A stretch of 43,760 nucleotides of DNA, from assembly GCF_018131075.1 (NCBI RefSeq), contig NZ_JAFCLS010000058.1, forward strand, positions 1 through 43,760, written 5' to 3'. The DNA comes from Bradyrhizobium sp. JYMT SZCCT0428. GTDB taxonomy: Bacteria; Pseudomonadota; Alphaproteobacteria; Rhizobiales; Xanthobacteraceae. Within the stretch, counting starts at the first letter, position 1. Each line of letters opens with the position of its first letter. Under the pieces are notes generated by a model. The model was not told the origin of the DNA and searched no databases. It saw only the letters and a list, made by a program, of their open reading frames with translations. Both the position numbers and the translations under genes were made by a program. This document shows positions 15,381 through 24,666 of this stretch, in pieces.

Positions 15381-15536
15381 TGGTGCTGAAGGCCGTGAGG
15401 TGTCCGAAGTCTGTAGGATTTCATCGACGGCCCTTGGGCCGCAAGATCGGCGTGCAGCTCCCGCTACCGCTGAAAGAACTCAAGACAAATTTCGACTGCA
15501 CGACCCAGCTACAGCCAGCGCTAAAAGCATTGGAAA

Positions 15537-15710
15537 TCAAGAAGAAGCTGGAACTGTACTAATCACGTCACGATCCCTTCGCATGTCGGCTTCAAGTTCT
15601 TCGACAATGACTCGAAGCAAACAGACGGCAAGCGGGTCAGTTACCTCGCGCGACAGAAATTGATAACGCGCGATCTGAACTTCCTGCTCTCTAAGCTGGC
15701 GGTTTGTCAT
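15537..15710 (-). CDS. Small charged hypothetical protein
   Basis: A 57-residue ORF (MTNRQLREQEVQIARYQFLS, REVTDPLAVCLLRVIVEELE, ending STVPASS) with a good ribosome site GGAGGG about 9 nt before the ATG. Predicted all-helical and acidic/basic mixed. It resembles short proteins I recall from Bradyrhizobium; function unknown. Confidence 0.7.
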   Translation of the reverse strand: MTNRQLREQEVQIARYQFLSREVTDPLAVCLLRVIVEELEADMRRDRDVISTVPASS

Positions 15711-16095
15711 GAGCTGCGCCCTCCGACAAACTTACGCCGAGACGGCTAACTTGTTTCGTTAACGTTTTTCGGATCATTTGAGATGGTTTCTATCTAGTAA
15801 ATTCGTGTCCGCCTGCTGCTAACCGAGCAGCCGGGCTGAACGATGAAATGGCTCCGATAATTCCGGGCCGGAACCATTCAGATCAGCCGATGCGAGTACG
15901 TCCGTCCCCCCCGGCGTGATCAAACCGCGAGCTGATTTACGGCGCCTCATCCGTCTCAGGACATGGCACAACCGCCCGGCAGGGAGCGGCTCACATTCCG
16001 CGCGAAAGCCACCCGAACGGAAACATTCCCAGGATTGGCGGGCACTTCTTAGAGTTGCCGCGAACGGACCTCCTGTGCTGCAGTGGACAGCCGCT
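15711..16095. other. Region without a recognisable gene
   Basis: An AT-richer patch at about 15750-15805 could hold promoter elements for the minus-strand gene ending at 15537. The remainder has a long minus-strand open frame (15819-16103) without family features; I take it as a by-product of GC content. Confidence 0.35.
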
Positions 16096-17069
16096 TCATT
16101 CAATCACGTCGTCAGCGCCGGCGAGCAATGAAGGCGGTACCGTGAGCCCGAGGACCTTGGCAGTTTGGAGATTGATAACAAGTTCGAATTTCACAGGTTG
16201 CTCGATAGGCAAGTCTGCCGGCTTCTCCCCGTTTAAGACCCTTTGCACATAGCCCACTAGACGTTTGGCCTCAAAAGTCCGACTCGGGCCGTAGGACAGC
16301 AAAGCACCGCTGTCTGTGAATCCCCGCCACGACGCAATCACTGGAAGACGACGCTCCTGGCCGTGTTGTGCGATCTTAGCGGCAACAACGCCAGTAAGGC
16401 GTGACGAAATGACGAGCAGGCCATCAGCGCGGCTTGCTTCCACCCCCTGCAGTGCTGCATCGAGGTCGGCGATCTTGTTTATCGGGTGGGTCGTTAGCTC
16501 AAGGTCGAGCGACTGGGCTCCGCGCCGTGCAAAAGTCACTTCGTCATCGAAATGCTGGGAATAAAATTCACCGCAACCTTCCTGACGTTGGGGGCCACTT
16601 GCTTGAGCAATTCAATCCGCTTCGCCGCCATTTCATCCGTAAGAAACGTGATCTCGGTGAAGTTCTTACTTGGTCGCGCAAGCGACACGGCAATTCCTGA
16701 CCGGATGGGGCTATCGCTAACGCCGCCGACTATGGCTATGCTCCCCTTACTTGCCTCAAACAGTGGCTTGATAACATCACCGCCAACAGCGAGCAGAAGG
16801 GTGGGCCTTTGGGCGGCAAATTCGGTGGCCAATGCCGCAAGTCGATCCGGCATTCCGTTGGCATAGCGAAAGACGATTTCGACGTTGCGGCCCTCGATGA
16901 GTCCGGCTTGTGCAAGTGCGTCCTTCAACGACTGATCGACCGGTCCCATTTTTTTGGCGTCGCCAAAGGCTAACCACCCAATCCGGGGCAACGATTTCTG
17001 CGCATGCACGGCAAGCGGCCACGCAACCACTGCGCCGCCAACAACCGAAATAAACTCGCGTCGTCGCAT
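16096..17069 (-). pseudogene. ABC-type substrate-binding protein (ABC_sub_bind), frameshifted
   Basis: The first part (17069 to about 16560) starts MRRREFISVVGGAVVAWPLA with a signal peptide of twin-arginine-like look, then RIGWLAFGD, IEGRNVEIVFRYANG and the typical LARPSKNFTEITFL. At KVAVNF the frame ends early. The rest (VTFARRGAQSLDLELTTHPI, YVQRVLNGEKPADLPIEQP, ending LLAGADDVIE) lies in another frame to 16096. Loss of one T in the TTTT run near 16558-16562 accounts for it. The ATG has a GGAGG site. Intact relatives bind a solute in the periplasm for an ABC importer; no permease or ATPase is near. Confidence 0.88.
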
Positions 17070-17148
17070 GGGAGCCTCCGAAGGGTCGAGCAGCCCACGC
17101 GTTCAACCTTAGCACCTTGCGAACCACGGTCGGGGATTAATTGGCTTG

Positions 17149-17241
17149 ATGTCCGTTCCGGGTCAATCGCGTCACTTGTCGTCGGCAGACTACTTCCGGC
17201 TTTCCGCCGGAAGCGGACATCGCAGGGCCGGTCGGCATGTC
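17149..17241 (-). repeat. Upstream intergenic element, copy 1
   Basis: Minus-strand copy of the recurrent TGTCCG...TGACCC element: GATGTCCGCTTCC ... CGGAAGT ... GATTGACCCGGAACGGAC. It ends 80 bp before the start of the binding-protein gene 16096-17069 and points the same way. Confidence 0.65.
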
Positions 17242-17271
17242 TCTAAGTGCCACCACCGGAAGTCGCCGTTT

Positions 17272-18236
17272 TCATTCGATCACCTCATCGGCGCGTGCGA
17301 GCAGCATCGCGGGCATTTCGAGGCCGAGCGCTTTAGCAGTCTTGAGGTTGATTACGAGATCGAACTTCTCCGGCCGCTGTATCGGTAAGTCATTTGGCTT
17401 GGCACCGTGCAGGATTTTCCCAACATAAACCCCGGCTCTTTGCACCATCGCGGCTATGCTCGGCCCATAACCGATCAAACCGCCCGCTTTTGGAAATTCG
17501 GCGAACAAGGAAATGAGAGGGAGTCGATTAGCCAGCGCAAGCTCGCTGATTTGCTTTGAAGAGATGAAGACAAGAGGCGACGACAACAAAATTCCGGCTT
17601 CGACCTGCCTTGTTTTGGCAGCCTCCAAGGCGCGTCCCCAGTCGTCCGGGACCTGCACTTCAATAATTTCAGCTTCGACCCCGACCGTCCGTACCGCCGA
17701 CGCAGCCGCTGCGAATTGCGCCGCGTTGAGGCCGCGGATGCCAAAGATTGCTATGTGAGACAGCCCGGGAACCATCTCCTCTTGAGCAGCCCAACCTGTT
17801 TCCCGCTCAACTCCGGAAGATCAAGAAACACCCCGGTCAAATTGCCGCCTGGGTGTGCAAGGCTCTTGATGTATCTCATCGCAACGGGATCGCTCTCCAT
17901 GTCTACCGCAACGGTAGGAATGCTGCTCGTTGCGTTCCTGGCCGCGGCAACCGCCTCTGGATGTGATGCAAATATGACGTTCACTTCGAGCCGAACAAGA
18001 TCGCCGGCAGCCTCCTTCATTAGCTCTGGTCTAAAGTTGGTAAAGCGCTTTTCGATTGCGAGGTTTTTGCCCTCCACATAGCCCTCTTCGGCCAGACCCC
18101 GCCGGAAGGCGGCTTCGTTGGCGCGGCTCGAAAAGGTGCTGAGAAAGCCGATCACCGGCATGGCCCCCTGCGCCCGGGCCATAAGCGGCCACGTCGCAGC
18201 GCCGCCGAGTATTGTAATGAAACCACGGCGCTGCAT
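17272..18236 (-). pseudogene. ABC-type substrate-binding protein (ABC_sub_bind), frameshifted
   Basis: The N-terminal part from ATG 18236 reads MQRRGFITILGGAATWPLMA (signal peptide), GFLSTFSSRANE, LAHPGGNLTGVFLD. At GLLKRR the frame breaks near 17775-17785, and the C-terminal part continues in another frame: MVPGLSHIAIFGI, FAEFPKAGGLIGYGPS, VGKILHGAKPNDLPIQRP, ending LLARADEVIE. An extra AG in AAGAGGAGATGG explains the shift. An earlier ATG at 18248 is possible; GGGGGCGG lies just before 18236. Relatives are periplasmic solute binders of ABC importers; this is the second broken one in tandem. Confidence 0.87.
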
Positions 18237-18336
18237 GTCCGCCCCCAAAACTCAGGAGACGGCATCTTAGCGGCGAGAGCGAACGCTTTGATAGGGCAGA
18301 AACCGGTATCGAGAGTATTTTCGTCGTGTGATGCCA

Positions 18337-18409
18337 ATGTCGCAGTTGGGTCAAACTCAGATCTCGCCCGGCCGGTTCGGCATGTCGGCTATACCCCCGA
18401 TAACGGACC
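18337..18409 (-). repeat. Upstream intergenic element, copy 2
   Basis: A diverged minus-strand copy (GTCCGTTATCGGGGGTATAG ... GAGTTTGACCCAACTGCGAC). It ends about 100 bp before the start of the binding-protein gene 17272-18236, same orientation. Confidence 0.5.
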
Positions 18410-18438
18410 TCGTCAGCCCGCCTCATCAAATTTCGGAC

Positions 18439-18828
18439 TTAAGCCGCTTGTTCTAGCCGTGCGTCGATCTCCTCGCGCAGCAACGTGAAATCAATTGGTT
18501 TGGTCAGCAATCCAACGGCCCCTTGGGCAATCGCGTGTCGCTTGGTGTCCTCGTCACCGTAGGCGGTTATCATGATCACCGGCACGTTCGGTCGCTCGGC
18601 CCGCACTTTCGGTAGCATCTCAAGGCCGCTCATGCCGGGCATATTGATATCGGAAAGGATAAGAATCAGCGAAGGGTCAGCGATAGCCTTCACGCGGTCC
18701 AGTGCGGCTGGCGCGGACAGCGCAAATTCCATGATGAAGCGGCCCGAACGAAGATCGCGCCGGAAATGCTGGCGAAACATGCTTTCGACATCAGGCTCAT
18801 CATCGACGACGAGAATATGGGTGCTCAA
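18439..18828 (-). CDS. Single-domain response regulator
   Basis: A 129-residue CheY-like receiver with nothing else. Acidic pocket D9/D10 (ILVVDDEPD), phospho-acceptor D60 (ILSDINMPG), T88 (VIMITAYGDE) and K110 (LLTKPID) are all present, so it should be phosphorylated. It starts 17 bp after the histidine kinase gene and is surely its partner. Lacking an output domain, it must act by protein contact or as a relay. Confidence 0.95.
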   Translation of the reverse strand: MSTHILVVDDEPDVESMFRQHFRRDLRSGRFIMEFALSAPAALDRVKAIADPSLILILSDINMPGMSGLEMLPKVRAERPNVPVIMITAYGDEDTKRHAIAQGAVGLLTKPIDFTLLREEIDARLEQAA

Positions 18829-18845
18829 GTCATGCCTCCAGTCCT

Positions 18846-21425
18846 CTATCGAGCCGATATTATTCGGGGCAGCATGATAATGAATTCGGTAAAATAACCC
18901 GGCTCGGTATCGACGTCGATTGTGCCACGGTGCTGTTTCACCACGATGTCGTGGCTTATCGAAAGACCGAGCCCAGTTCCTGCACCCGAGGGTTTAGTCG
19001 TAAAAAAGGGGTTGAATATCTTCTCTTTTATCTCGGGTGCAATTCCCATACCATTGTCGCGTATGCGAATTTCAACCTTATCACCGCGATTTTTCGTCGC
19101 GACCGTCAACATCGGTTCGTAAGCATCCCCGGGTTCAACGGCACGCTTGGTGGCTGCGTAAAAACCGTTGGAAATCAAGTTGAGCAAAACGCGGGTAATC
19201 TCCTGAGGATATATATCTGCCGTTCCGGCGGCGGGGTCGAACTCCCTCTTCAGCGCGATGTTGAAACCAGATCTTTCGGCGCGAGCCCCGTGATAGGCAA
19301 GATTGAGGCTCTCGTCGAGAAGCGAATTTATATCCGCAGGCCGGTGTTCACTAGCACCTTCGCGCGAATGCAGAAGCATGTTCTTAACGATAGAGTCTGC
19401 GCGCTTGCCGTGCTGCACGACCTTCTCAAGATTATCCTTCAGCAGACCAGTCAATTCGTCGACTTCTTCCCGCATCTTCTCGCCGAGAGCGGCAGACTTG
19501 AGTATGTCATTCAGTTCATCGGTCAATTCCGCCGAAAGCGTGGAGAAATTATTGACGAAATTCAGTGGGTTCTTGATCTCATGCGCGATGCCTGCGGTAA
19601 GCTGTCCAAGGGATGCGAGTTTTTCGGTTTGTACCAGACGATCTTGGGCCGTTCGTAACTCGTCAAGGGACCGCGATAGTTCTTCGGTACGGTGCCGCAA
19701 CTCGTTCAAGAGCCTTGCGTTTTCGATTGCGATGACTGCTTGGCTTGCGAAGTTTGTCACCAAGGCGGTTTGCTTGTCGGTGAAGTGTCTCACTTCTTGG
19801 CGGAAAATCGTGATAGAGCCAACCAGCTTTTGGTCCTTCAGCATAGGAACCATCAGGAGTGTTCGTGCGCCCGCCAAGTCAGCGAGCGCACGAACGTTGG
19901 CATTTCCGGCAACGTAGGGCGGCTCGGCCCTTAGATCGGCGATATGAACGGGCCGATGGGTCTTCTCTATTGCCCTGAGGCCACTCTCGGGGTGAGGCCG
20001 GATAACCTTATATAATTGAGTATCTGCATAGGCTTTAGGCGCGTTATACAAGGCAACGGAACGAAAACCACCGTCCTCATAGACAGTCATTGTACCGAAG
20101 TTCGCGCCACATATGCGTGTCGCGTTCTCGAGCAACTTGTTGAAGACCGGTTCCAAATCACCGGCCGACGATGAGATAACCTGTAGCACTTCTGCAGTTG
20201 CCGTCTGCTGCTCGAGGGCTTCGGTAAGATCGTGAGTCTTTGCCTGCACCTGCTCGAACAGGCGCACATTGCCGATCGCGATCACTGCCTGGTCGGCAAA
20301 CGTCTGCAGCAGGGCGATTTGCTTTTCGCTGAAGGGGCGCAATTCGGTGCGACGCAGCACGATTACGCCGATGCTGTCGCCTTCGCGGAGCAAGGGGATG
20401 CATAGCACGGTGTGTACGTTGCTCCGGTGCGCGTATTCCTGGGAGCGCGGGAATTGATCGCCTTCAGGTCCGTGCAGGTCGTGTACGTGCACCGGTACGC
20501 GGTCGATCACCGCGACACCGGCCATTCCTTCGCGGTCGATGGCTTGCCGCTGCCAGGATACCGGTATCGAGCCATGGTGCGCCAGGAACACCAGGTCGTT
20601 GCCATCCCTCAGTGAAACATGCGCATCGTCCGCCTCACAAAGCTCGCAGGCGCTCTCGACGATGGCCTGGAGGGCCGGCCCGACATCGGTCGGCGAGGAT
20701 GCAATTACCTTAAGCACGTCGCCGGTGGCGGTCTGCTGCCGAAGGGCCTCGGACAGATCATCAGTGCGGGCCTGCACCTCGTTGAACAGTCCGACATTCT
20801 TGATCGCGATGACGGCCTGGTCGGCGAAGGTCCGCAGCAATTGGACGTGATGATCGGCCAGCATGCCCGTCTCGCGCCGTGTGGAGACGATGAAGCCGAT
20901 GAACGTGCCCCGGTCCATCAGCGGCGTGTAGGTCGCGCTGCGCCAACCGCGAGCCCGGCCAAGTTCACGGATTCTCGCGTCTGCAGTTTCGCTGTCTGAA
21001 ACCTGCGCCGTCTTGCCGTTCCTTACCCCCAAGGCGATGGCCGGCACTTTGCTCAGATGCCTTGGGAACGCGGCCTTGAGTGCTGCGTCGGACTCCGGGT
21101 TAGTCGGAGTGAAGGCGACGAGGTGATCGATGTCCTCGATGATGCGATGGACCGCAGTGGAAAACCCGCCGATCAGACGTTTGGCGCTGTGGGCGATGGC
21201 GTCGAACACCTGCTGCACATCGTCAGGCGAACTGGCAATGACCTTCAATATCTCGGCCGTCGCCGCCTGCTGCTCGCGGGCTTCCTTCAGGTCTTCGGAG
21301 ATTGAACGACGTTTAACTCTGGTGGCCACTGGCGCAATGCGGGGCTTGGTCTTGGTCGTCTTGCGACCCTTTGCTGGGTTTGTGTTGCGGCCCGTCTTGC
21401 CGCCCGGTCTTGATGGCCGCGCCAT
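18846..21425 (-). CDS. Soluble histidine kinase with three GAF domains
   Basis: An 859-residue cytoplasmic sensor without transmembrane segments. A basic Lys/Arg-rich head (1-45) is followed by three GAF domains (about 65-210, 235-400, 425-590), each introduced by a repeated heptad-like helix (LxEALxQQTATAEVLxVISSS). Next comes a HisKA helix with phospho-acceptor H615 (TAGIAHEIKNPLNF) and a HATPase with N box (LLNLISNG, N753), G1 (RDNGMGI), F box (NPFFTTKP) and G2 (GAGTGLGLS). All catalytic motifs are intact. GAF domains bind small ligands, haem or flavin; the signal is unknown. It forms an operon with the receiver protein. A copy of the recurrent intergenic element lies about 100 bp upstream. 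Confidence 0.95.
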   Translation of the reverse strand: MARPSRPGGKTGRNTNPAKGRKTTKTKPRIAPVATRVKRRSISEDLKEAREQQAATAEILKVIASSPDDVQQVFDAIAHSAKRLIGGFSTAVHRIIEDIDHLVAFTPTNPESDAALKAAFPRHLSKVPAIALGVRNGKTAQVSDSETADARIRELGRARGWRSATYTPLMDRGTFIGFIVSTRRETGMLADHHVQLLRTFADQAVIAIKNVGLFNEVQARTDDLSEALRQQTATGDVLKVIASSPTDVGPALQAIVESACELCEADDAHVSLRDGNDLVFLAHHGSIPVSWQRQAIDREGMAGVAVIDRVPVHVHDLHGPEGDQFPRSQEYAHRSNVHTVLCIPLLREGDSIGVIVLRRTELRPFSEKQIALLQTFADQAVIAIGNVRLFEQVQAKTHDLTEALEQQTATAEVLQVISSSAGDLEPVFNKLLENATRICGANFGTMTVYEDGGFRSVALYNAPKAYADTQLYKVIRPHPESGLRAIEKTHRPVHIADLRAEPPYVAGNANVRALADLAGARTLLMVPMLKDQKLVGSITIFRQEVRHFTDKQTALVTNFASQAVIAIENARLLNELRHRTEELSRSLDELRTAQDRLVQTEKLASLGQLTAGIAHEIKNPLNFVNNFSTLSAELTDELNDILKSAALGEKMREEVDELTGLLKDNLEKVVQHGKRADSIVKNMLLHSREGASEHRPADINSLLDESLNLAYHGARAERSGFNIALKREFDPAAGTADIYPQEITRVLLNLISNGFYAATKRAVEPGDAYEPMLTVATKNRGDKVEIRIRDNGMGIAPEIKEKIFNPFFTTKPSGAGTGLGLSISHDIVVKQHRGTIDVDTEPGYFTEFIIMLPRIISAR

Positions 21426-21521
21426 ATCCGCCCCCCAAGGTCAAGAAGGGCATCTTATCGGGACACAGCGTCATTCTGGAAGGGGCGGATCAGCCGGGGT
21501 CGCGTAGTTAACCGGCCCGTC

Positions 21522-21600
21522 CGATGTCCGCTTCGGGTCATTCGCGTCACTTTGACATCGCGCCGCGAAATTCCGCTCTGCCCCGATCAGCGGACATCCC
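21522..21600 (-). repeat. Upstream intergenic element, copy 3
   Basis: Minus-strand copy with clear inverted ends: GATGTCCGCTGATCGGGG ... GCGAATGACCCGAAGCGGAC. It stops about 97 bp before the histidine kinase start, same orientation. Here the downstream gene is not a binding protein, so the element is not tied to one gene family. Confidence 0.65.
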
Positions 21601-21922
21601 CGATCAGGGTGCGTCAGGTCCGAAAAGTGCCGCCACAAGGCAACATCGCACTTATAGTATTATGTGTAGTGTTATGTGAAAATGGCCAGGCCATGCGCGT
21701 CCGCTTATCGCTTGCGCAGCCCGCCAATTCGGTGATTAACGGCTTACGTCCCGCTGCAATTGTTTGTAGAGCGCTTCGACCGCGTCGCAAGTTACGGTCT
21801 CATCGGAAGGCCGCGGAGCGAACCGTTAGAGATCGCGAGCGATCAGTCAGAGCTGCTCACAGGGAACTCTTTCTCTGCTACGCTTTATGCCGACGGCTGG
21901 CTGCCCAGTGAACCGAGTGCAA
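21601..21922. other. Region without a recognisable gene
   Basis: An AT-rich patch (about 21650-21685) stands out, possibly promoter DNA. Plus-strand open frames here lack family features. Confidence 0.35.
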
Positions 21923-22282
21923 TCATTCGCCAGGGACTTTTACAATCTTGATCTCAATTGCTGAAAAATAGGCCGCAAGGTCCTCGATGTCCTGGTCAGA
22001 CAGGGGTGGCGTAACCACCGACATCGCATCATTTTTTCGCAAACCAATTTTGAATGCTTGCAACTGCGCGACGAGATAGGGCTCGATCTGCCCTGCGATG
22101 TTCGGCGCGTCGGGAGTCTTAGACAAACCGTCGAGGCCGTGACAGGCTTGGCACATCATCGCTTTGGCGCTGCCGGCCTTGACGTCGCCAGCATGGCTCG
22201 GCCTACCGCCCGCCACTAGAAGATCTGCTGGCGCGAGCAACTTAACGACCAGCATTGCCGTCCGTAGAAGCGTCGACTTCAT
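21923..22282 (-). CDS. Secreted monohaem c-type cytochrome
   Basis: A 119-residue protein with a signal peptide (MKSTLLRTAMLVVKLLAPAD ... HAGD) and one haem site CQACH at residues 44-48. The later motif LSDQDIEDLAAYFSA is the usual C-terminal helix of class I cytochromes, and a Met near MSVVTPPLS is the likely sixth ligand. The ATG at 22282 has AAGG about 9 nt upstream. It follows the dehydrogenase gene by 69 bp and is the likely periplasmic electron acceptor for it. Confidence 0.9.
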   Translation of the reverse strand: MKSTLLRTAMLVVKLLAPADLLVAGGRPSHAGDVKAGSAKAMMCQACHGLDGLSKTPDAPNIAGQIEPYLVAQLQAFKIGLRKNDAMSVVTPPLSDQDIEDLAAYFSAIEIKIVKVPGE

Positions 22283-22315
22283 CCTAGGCCTTCGGGTGAT
22301 TGGATGACGATGGAA

Positions 22316-22340
22316 TGGGATGGCCCCCGGGGCCATCCCA
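22316..22340. repeat. 25-bp perfect palindrome between dehydrogenase and cytochrome genes
   Basis: Two perfect 12-base arms (TGGGATGGCCCC and its complement) around a single C, 11 bp after the dehydrogenase stop codon and 33 bp before the cytochrome start. Without a T run it is more likely an mRNA-processing or partial attenuation hairpin than a full terminator. Confidence 0.75.
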
Positions 22341-22351
22341 GACATCAGAGC

Positions 22352-23620
22352 TTACTTGCCGTCATACCAGATGCGATAGAGCGCTCCGACGAGATCGTCC
22401 GAGACCAGGAGCGATCCATCCGCTAGCTGCGCGACATCCACGGGGCGGCCCAGGTAATAGCCGTTTTCATTCCATCCTTCAGCGAATGCCTCGGATTTTC
22501 CGGCCACATTGCCATCCTCCTTGAGAAAGGTAACCATCAAACGCGCGCCGACCGGCACGGTCCGATTCCACGAGCCGTGTTGCGTCGAGAAGATTGCGCC
22601 GCGATATTTCTGCGGGAACATTGTGCCCGTGTAGAATATCAAGCCGAGATCGGCAGCGTGGGCGGCTTGCTCTACCTGCGGGAAGACCACATTGGCGGGT
22701 GGCGTATCATTCTTGTACTCGTTGGTGCGAATCTTGCCGCCGCCATACCACGGGAAGCCAAAGTCCAGACCCGCGCTGGCGATGCGGTTCAATTCGCCGG
22801 GCGGCTGGTCGTCGCCCATGCCGTCAACCTGGTTGTCGTTAGTCCAGAGTGACTTGTCCTGTGGATTGAAATCCATGCCGACCGGATTACGCAACCCGAT
22901 CGCATAGACTTCACGGTTCTTGCCGTCGCGGTCCATGCGGATGATCCCACCGATGCCAAGCTTGCGATACAGTTCATTTTTCTCCTTGGTGGGCACGTTG
23001 TAAGGCTGGCCGAGTTGAATATAGAGCTTGTTATCAGGGCCGACCCGGCAAACGCGGGCAGTATGATTGTAACTCTCTTCCGATTTCGGAATCAGCTCGC
23101 CTTCTGCGACGACGACGCTGGCGACGACGTCTGGGCTCTCATAGAAGAACTCCGCTGCCGGGTATTCCAGCACCCGATTTTGCTCTGCAATGTAGAGGAA
23201 GCCATCCTTCGAGAAGCAGGGTCCATTGGGAATTTTCTTCGGCAAGGTCGGTGCGAATTCCTTCACCTCATCGCCAATACCGCCGCGCGAGCGGTCAGTC
23301 ACGACCCAGATTTTGGATTTACGTGTGCCTACAAATGTCGCGACGCCTTGGGGGCCTACTGAAATGTGTCGCGCATCCGGCACCAGGGCGTAAAGAGATA
23401 TATGAAAGCCTGCCGGCAATTTGATCTTCTTCAGGTTTTCCTTGACTTTATCCGCCTTCCCCCCGGTCTGCGAGACTTCGGGCCACTCGGCGGCATTGCC
23501 CGTAGGACGCATCGCGCCCAATGTTTCGAGCGCGCTGGGCGCCGGCGGTGCCGGCTGAGCGTACGCCGGCCACGTGGCTAGCGCCACAAGTGCCGCCGCG
23601 GTCTTCAATCGAAGATTCAT
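22352..23620 (-). CDS. PQQ-type sugar dehydrogenase (sorbosone dehydrogenase-like)
   Basis: A 422-residue periplasmic protein with signal peptide (MNLRLKTAAALVALATWPAY, AQP). The beta-propeller of the GSDH/sorbosone dehydrogenase family shows LPAGFHISLYAL, RNPVGMDFNPQ, WTNDNQVDGMGDD, PPGELNRI and STQHGSWNRTVPVG, close to the family signatures including the conserved HGSWNR. It would oxidise an aldose or related substrate with PQQ and pass electrons to cytochrome c, encoded next. The ATG has a strong AGGGAGG site 5 nt away. The substrate is not deducible. Confidence 0.92.
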   Translation of the reverse strand: MNLRLKTAAALVALATWPAYAQPAPPAPSALETLGAMRPTGNAAEWPEVSQTGGKADKVKENLKKIKLPAGFHISLYALVPDARHISVGPQGVATFVGTRKSKIWVVTDRSRGGIGDEVKEFAPTLPKKIPNGPCFSKDGFLYIAEQNRVLEYPAAEFFYESPDVVASVVVAEGELIPKSEESYNHTARVCRVGPDNKLYIQLGQPYNVPTKEKNELYRKLGIGGIIRMDRDGKNREVYAIGLRNPVGMDFNPQDKSLWTNDNQVDGMGDDQPPGELNRIASAGLDFGFPWYGGGKIRTNEYKNDTPPANVVFPQVEQAAHAADLGLIFYTGTMFPQKYRGAIFSTQHGSWNRTVPVGARLMVTFLKEDGNVAGKSEAFAEGWNENGYYLGRPVDVAQLADGSLLVSDDLVGALYRIWYDGK

Positions 23621-23682
23621 TGATACCTCCCTGCGATGCCCCCAGTTCTGGCGGGTACCACCCGCTGCCGGAGGATGCGGAT

Positions 23683-23711
23683 ATCAATGCGCCGCTCCGA
23701 ATGATTGTCAA
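23683..23711 (-). promoter_or_regulatory. Possible sigma-70 promoter of the dehydrogenase operon
   Basis: On the minus strand a perfect -35 box TTGACA (23711-23706) is followed after 17-18 bases by a poor -10 (ATTGAT/TTGATA). It lies about 60-90 bp before the dehydrogenase start. The weak -10 keeps confidence low. Confidence 0.35.
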
Positions 23712-24069
23712 ATGTAATTGTATGAACGATGATAGCGTCAATCAGCAGTGTCGCTTCGCTTCTTCGCTTCATGGTTTGGGGGACGCTGCCCATCTTCTCC
23801 TTTGTCGAAGCCGCGGCTGAATGCATGCTCGTACCCGGAATTGCGTACTAACCGGCGCGAGCGGCTGTCTCTTGCTCATGTTTCGCAGAGGTGCCTGAGG
23901 GGTGAAGTCTGCAATGGGTCGCTGCGCCTTTAACCGCCGCTGGCAAGCTGCCACTCCAGCCATGAACTCGCGTCGCCAGAAGCATCGACAGGCTGGAGCC
24001 TGAGGTCCCTTTTATTCCTGCGGTAAGTCACTTTGTGATATGACGAACCCTCCGTGATTGGAGGAATAC
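23712..24069. other. Region without a recognisable gene
   Basis: No supported coding frame. The last 15 bases hold the strong GGAGG ribosome site of the gene at 24070. Confidence 0.4.
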
Positions 24070-24516
24070 ATGAGGGGCCTGACCAAAGCTTTGTGCGTGG
24101 CGCTTACATTTGTAGCAACACCGACTCTCGCAAGCCCTGCAGACGAGGCCAGCGCTGTGGTCGATCAGTGGTCGGCAACCTACAGCGCCAATGATCGTAA
24201 TGCGCTGGTAAAACTCTATGCTCCGGATGCCCTTCTCTTCGGAACGACCGACGCGGTCGCGACCCGAGGCCCCGAGGCGATTTGGGAGTATTTCGTGGCG
24301 CTGGATAAGGGTGGCCGCAGGAATACGATTAAAGAGAAGAGTGTAATCGTGCTCAGTGAAACCGCCGTCGTTGTCGCAGGATTTTATGACTTTGCGCGAA
24401 AGGAACAAGACTACGAACCCCGACCATCGCGTTTTACGTTTGTGGTTGTGAATCGCGGCGGTAAATGGATGATCGAGCATCATCACTCGTCGCCACGCGC
24501 TACTCAACGGCAGTGA
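24070..24516 (+). CDS. Secreted SnoaL-like (DUF4440/SgcJ) protein
   Basis: A 148-residue protein with signal peptide (MRGLTKALCVALTFVATPTL, ASP). The NTF2-like fold pattern is EASAVVDQWSATYSANDRNA, LVKLYAPDALLFGT, GPEAIWEYF, ending RGGKWMIEHHHSS. The final His cluster is characteristic of the SgcJ/EcaC or CaMKII-association subgroup. Some members are enzymes and others ligand binders, so the role is open; the location is periplasmic. The GGAGG site 5 nt before the ATG at 24070 decides the start over the one at 24058. Confidence 0.87.
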   Translation: MRGLTKALCVALTFVATPTLASPADEASAVVDQWSATYSANDRNALVKLYAPDALLFGTTDAVATRGPEAIWEYFVALDKGGRRNTIKEKSVIVLSETAVVVAGFYDFARKEQDYEPRPSRFTFVVVNRGGKWMIEHHHSSPRATQRQ

Positions 24517-24666
24517 GCAAATTGCCTGGGAGCGGTTGCGCCATTGAGTTGCGATCAAAAAACGGATCGGCGGTTAGATCCCCGCCTTGAGTTCACCTTC
24601 GTCATTTCGGCAAGGCGACACTTGTCCGTTAAGGGGGGCCTGCCACTGTTAAAGTCATCTCGGTCA

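Noticed and set aside
15819..16103. 94-codon minus-strand ORF upstream of the small gene cluster
   Set aside because: No ribosome site, family pattern or protein-like composition.
18922..21305. Long plus-strand open frames opposite the histidine kinase
   Set aside because: They are shadows of the kinase codons; the minus-strand protein has complete family motifs.
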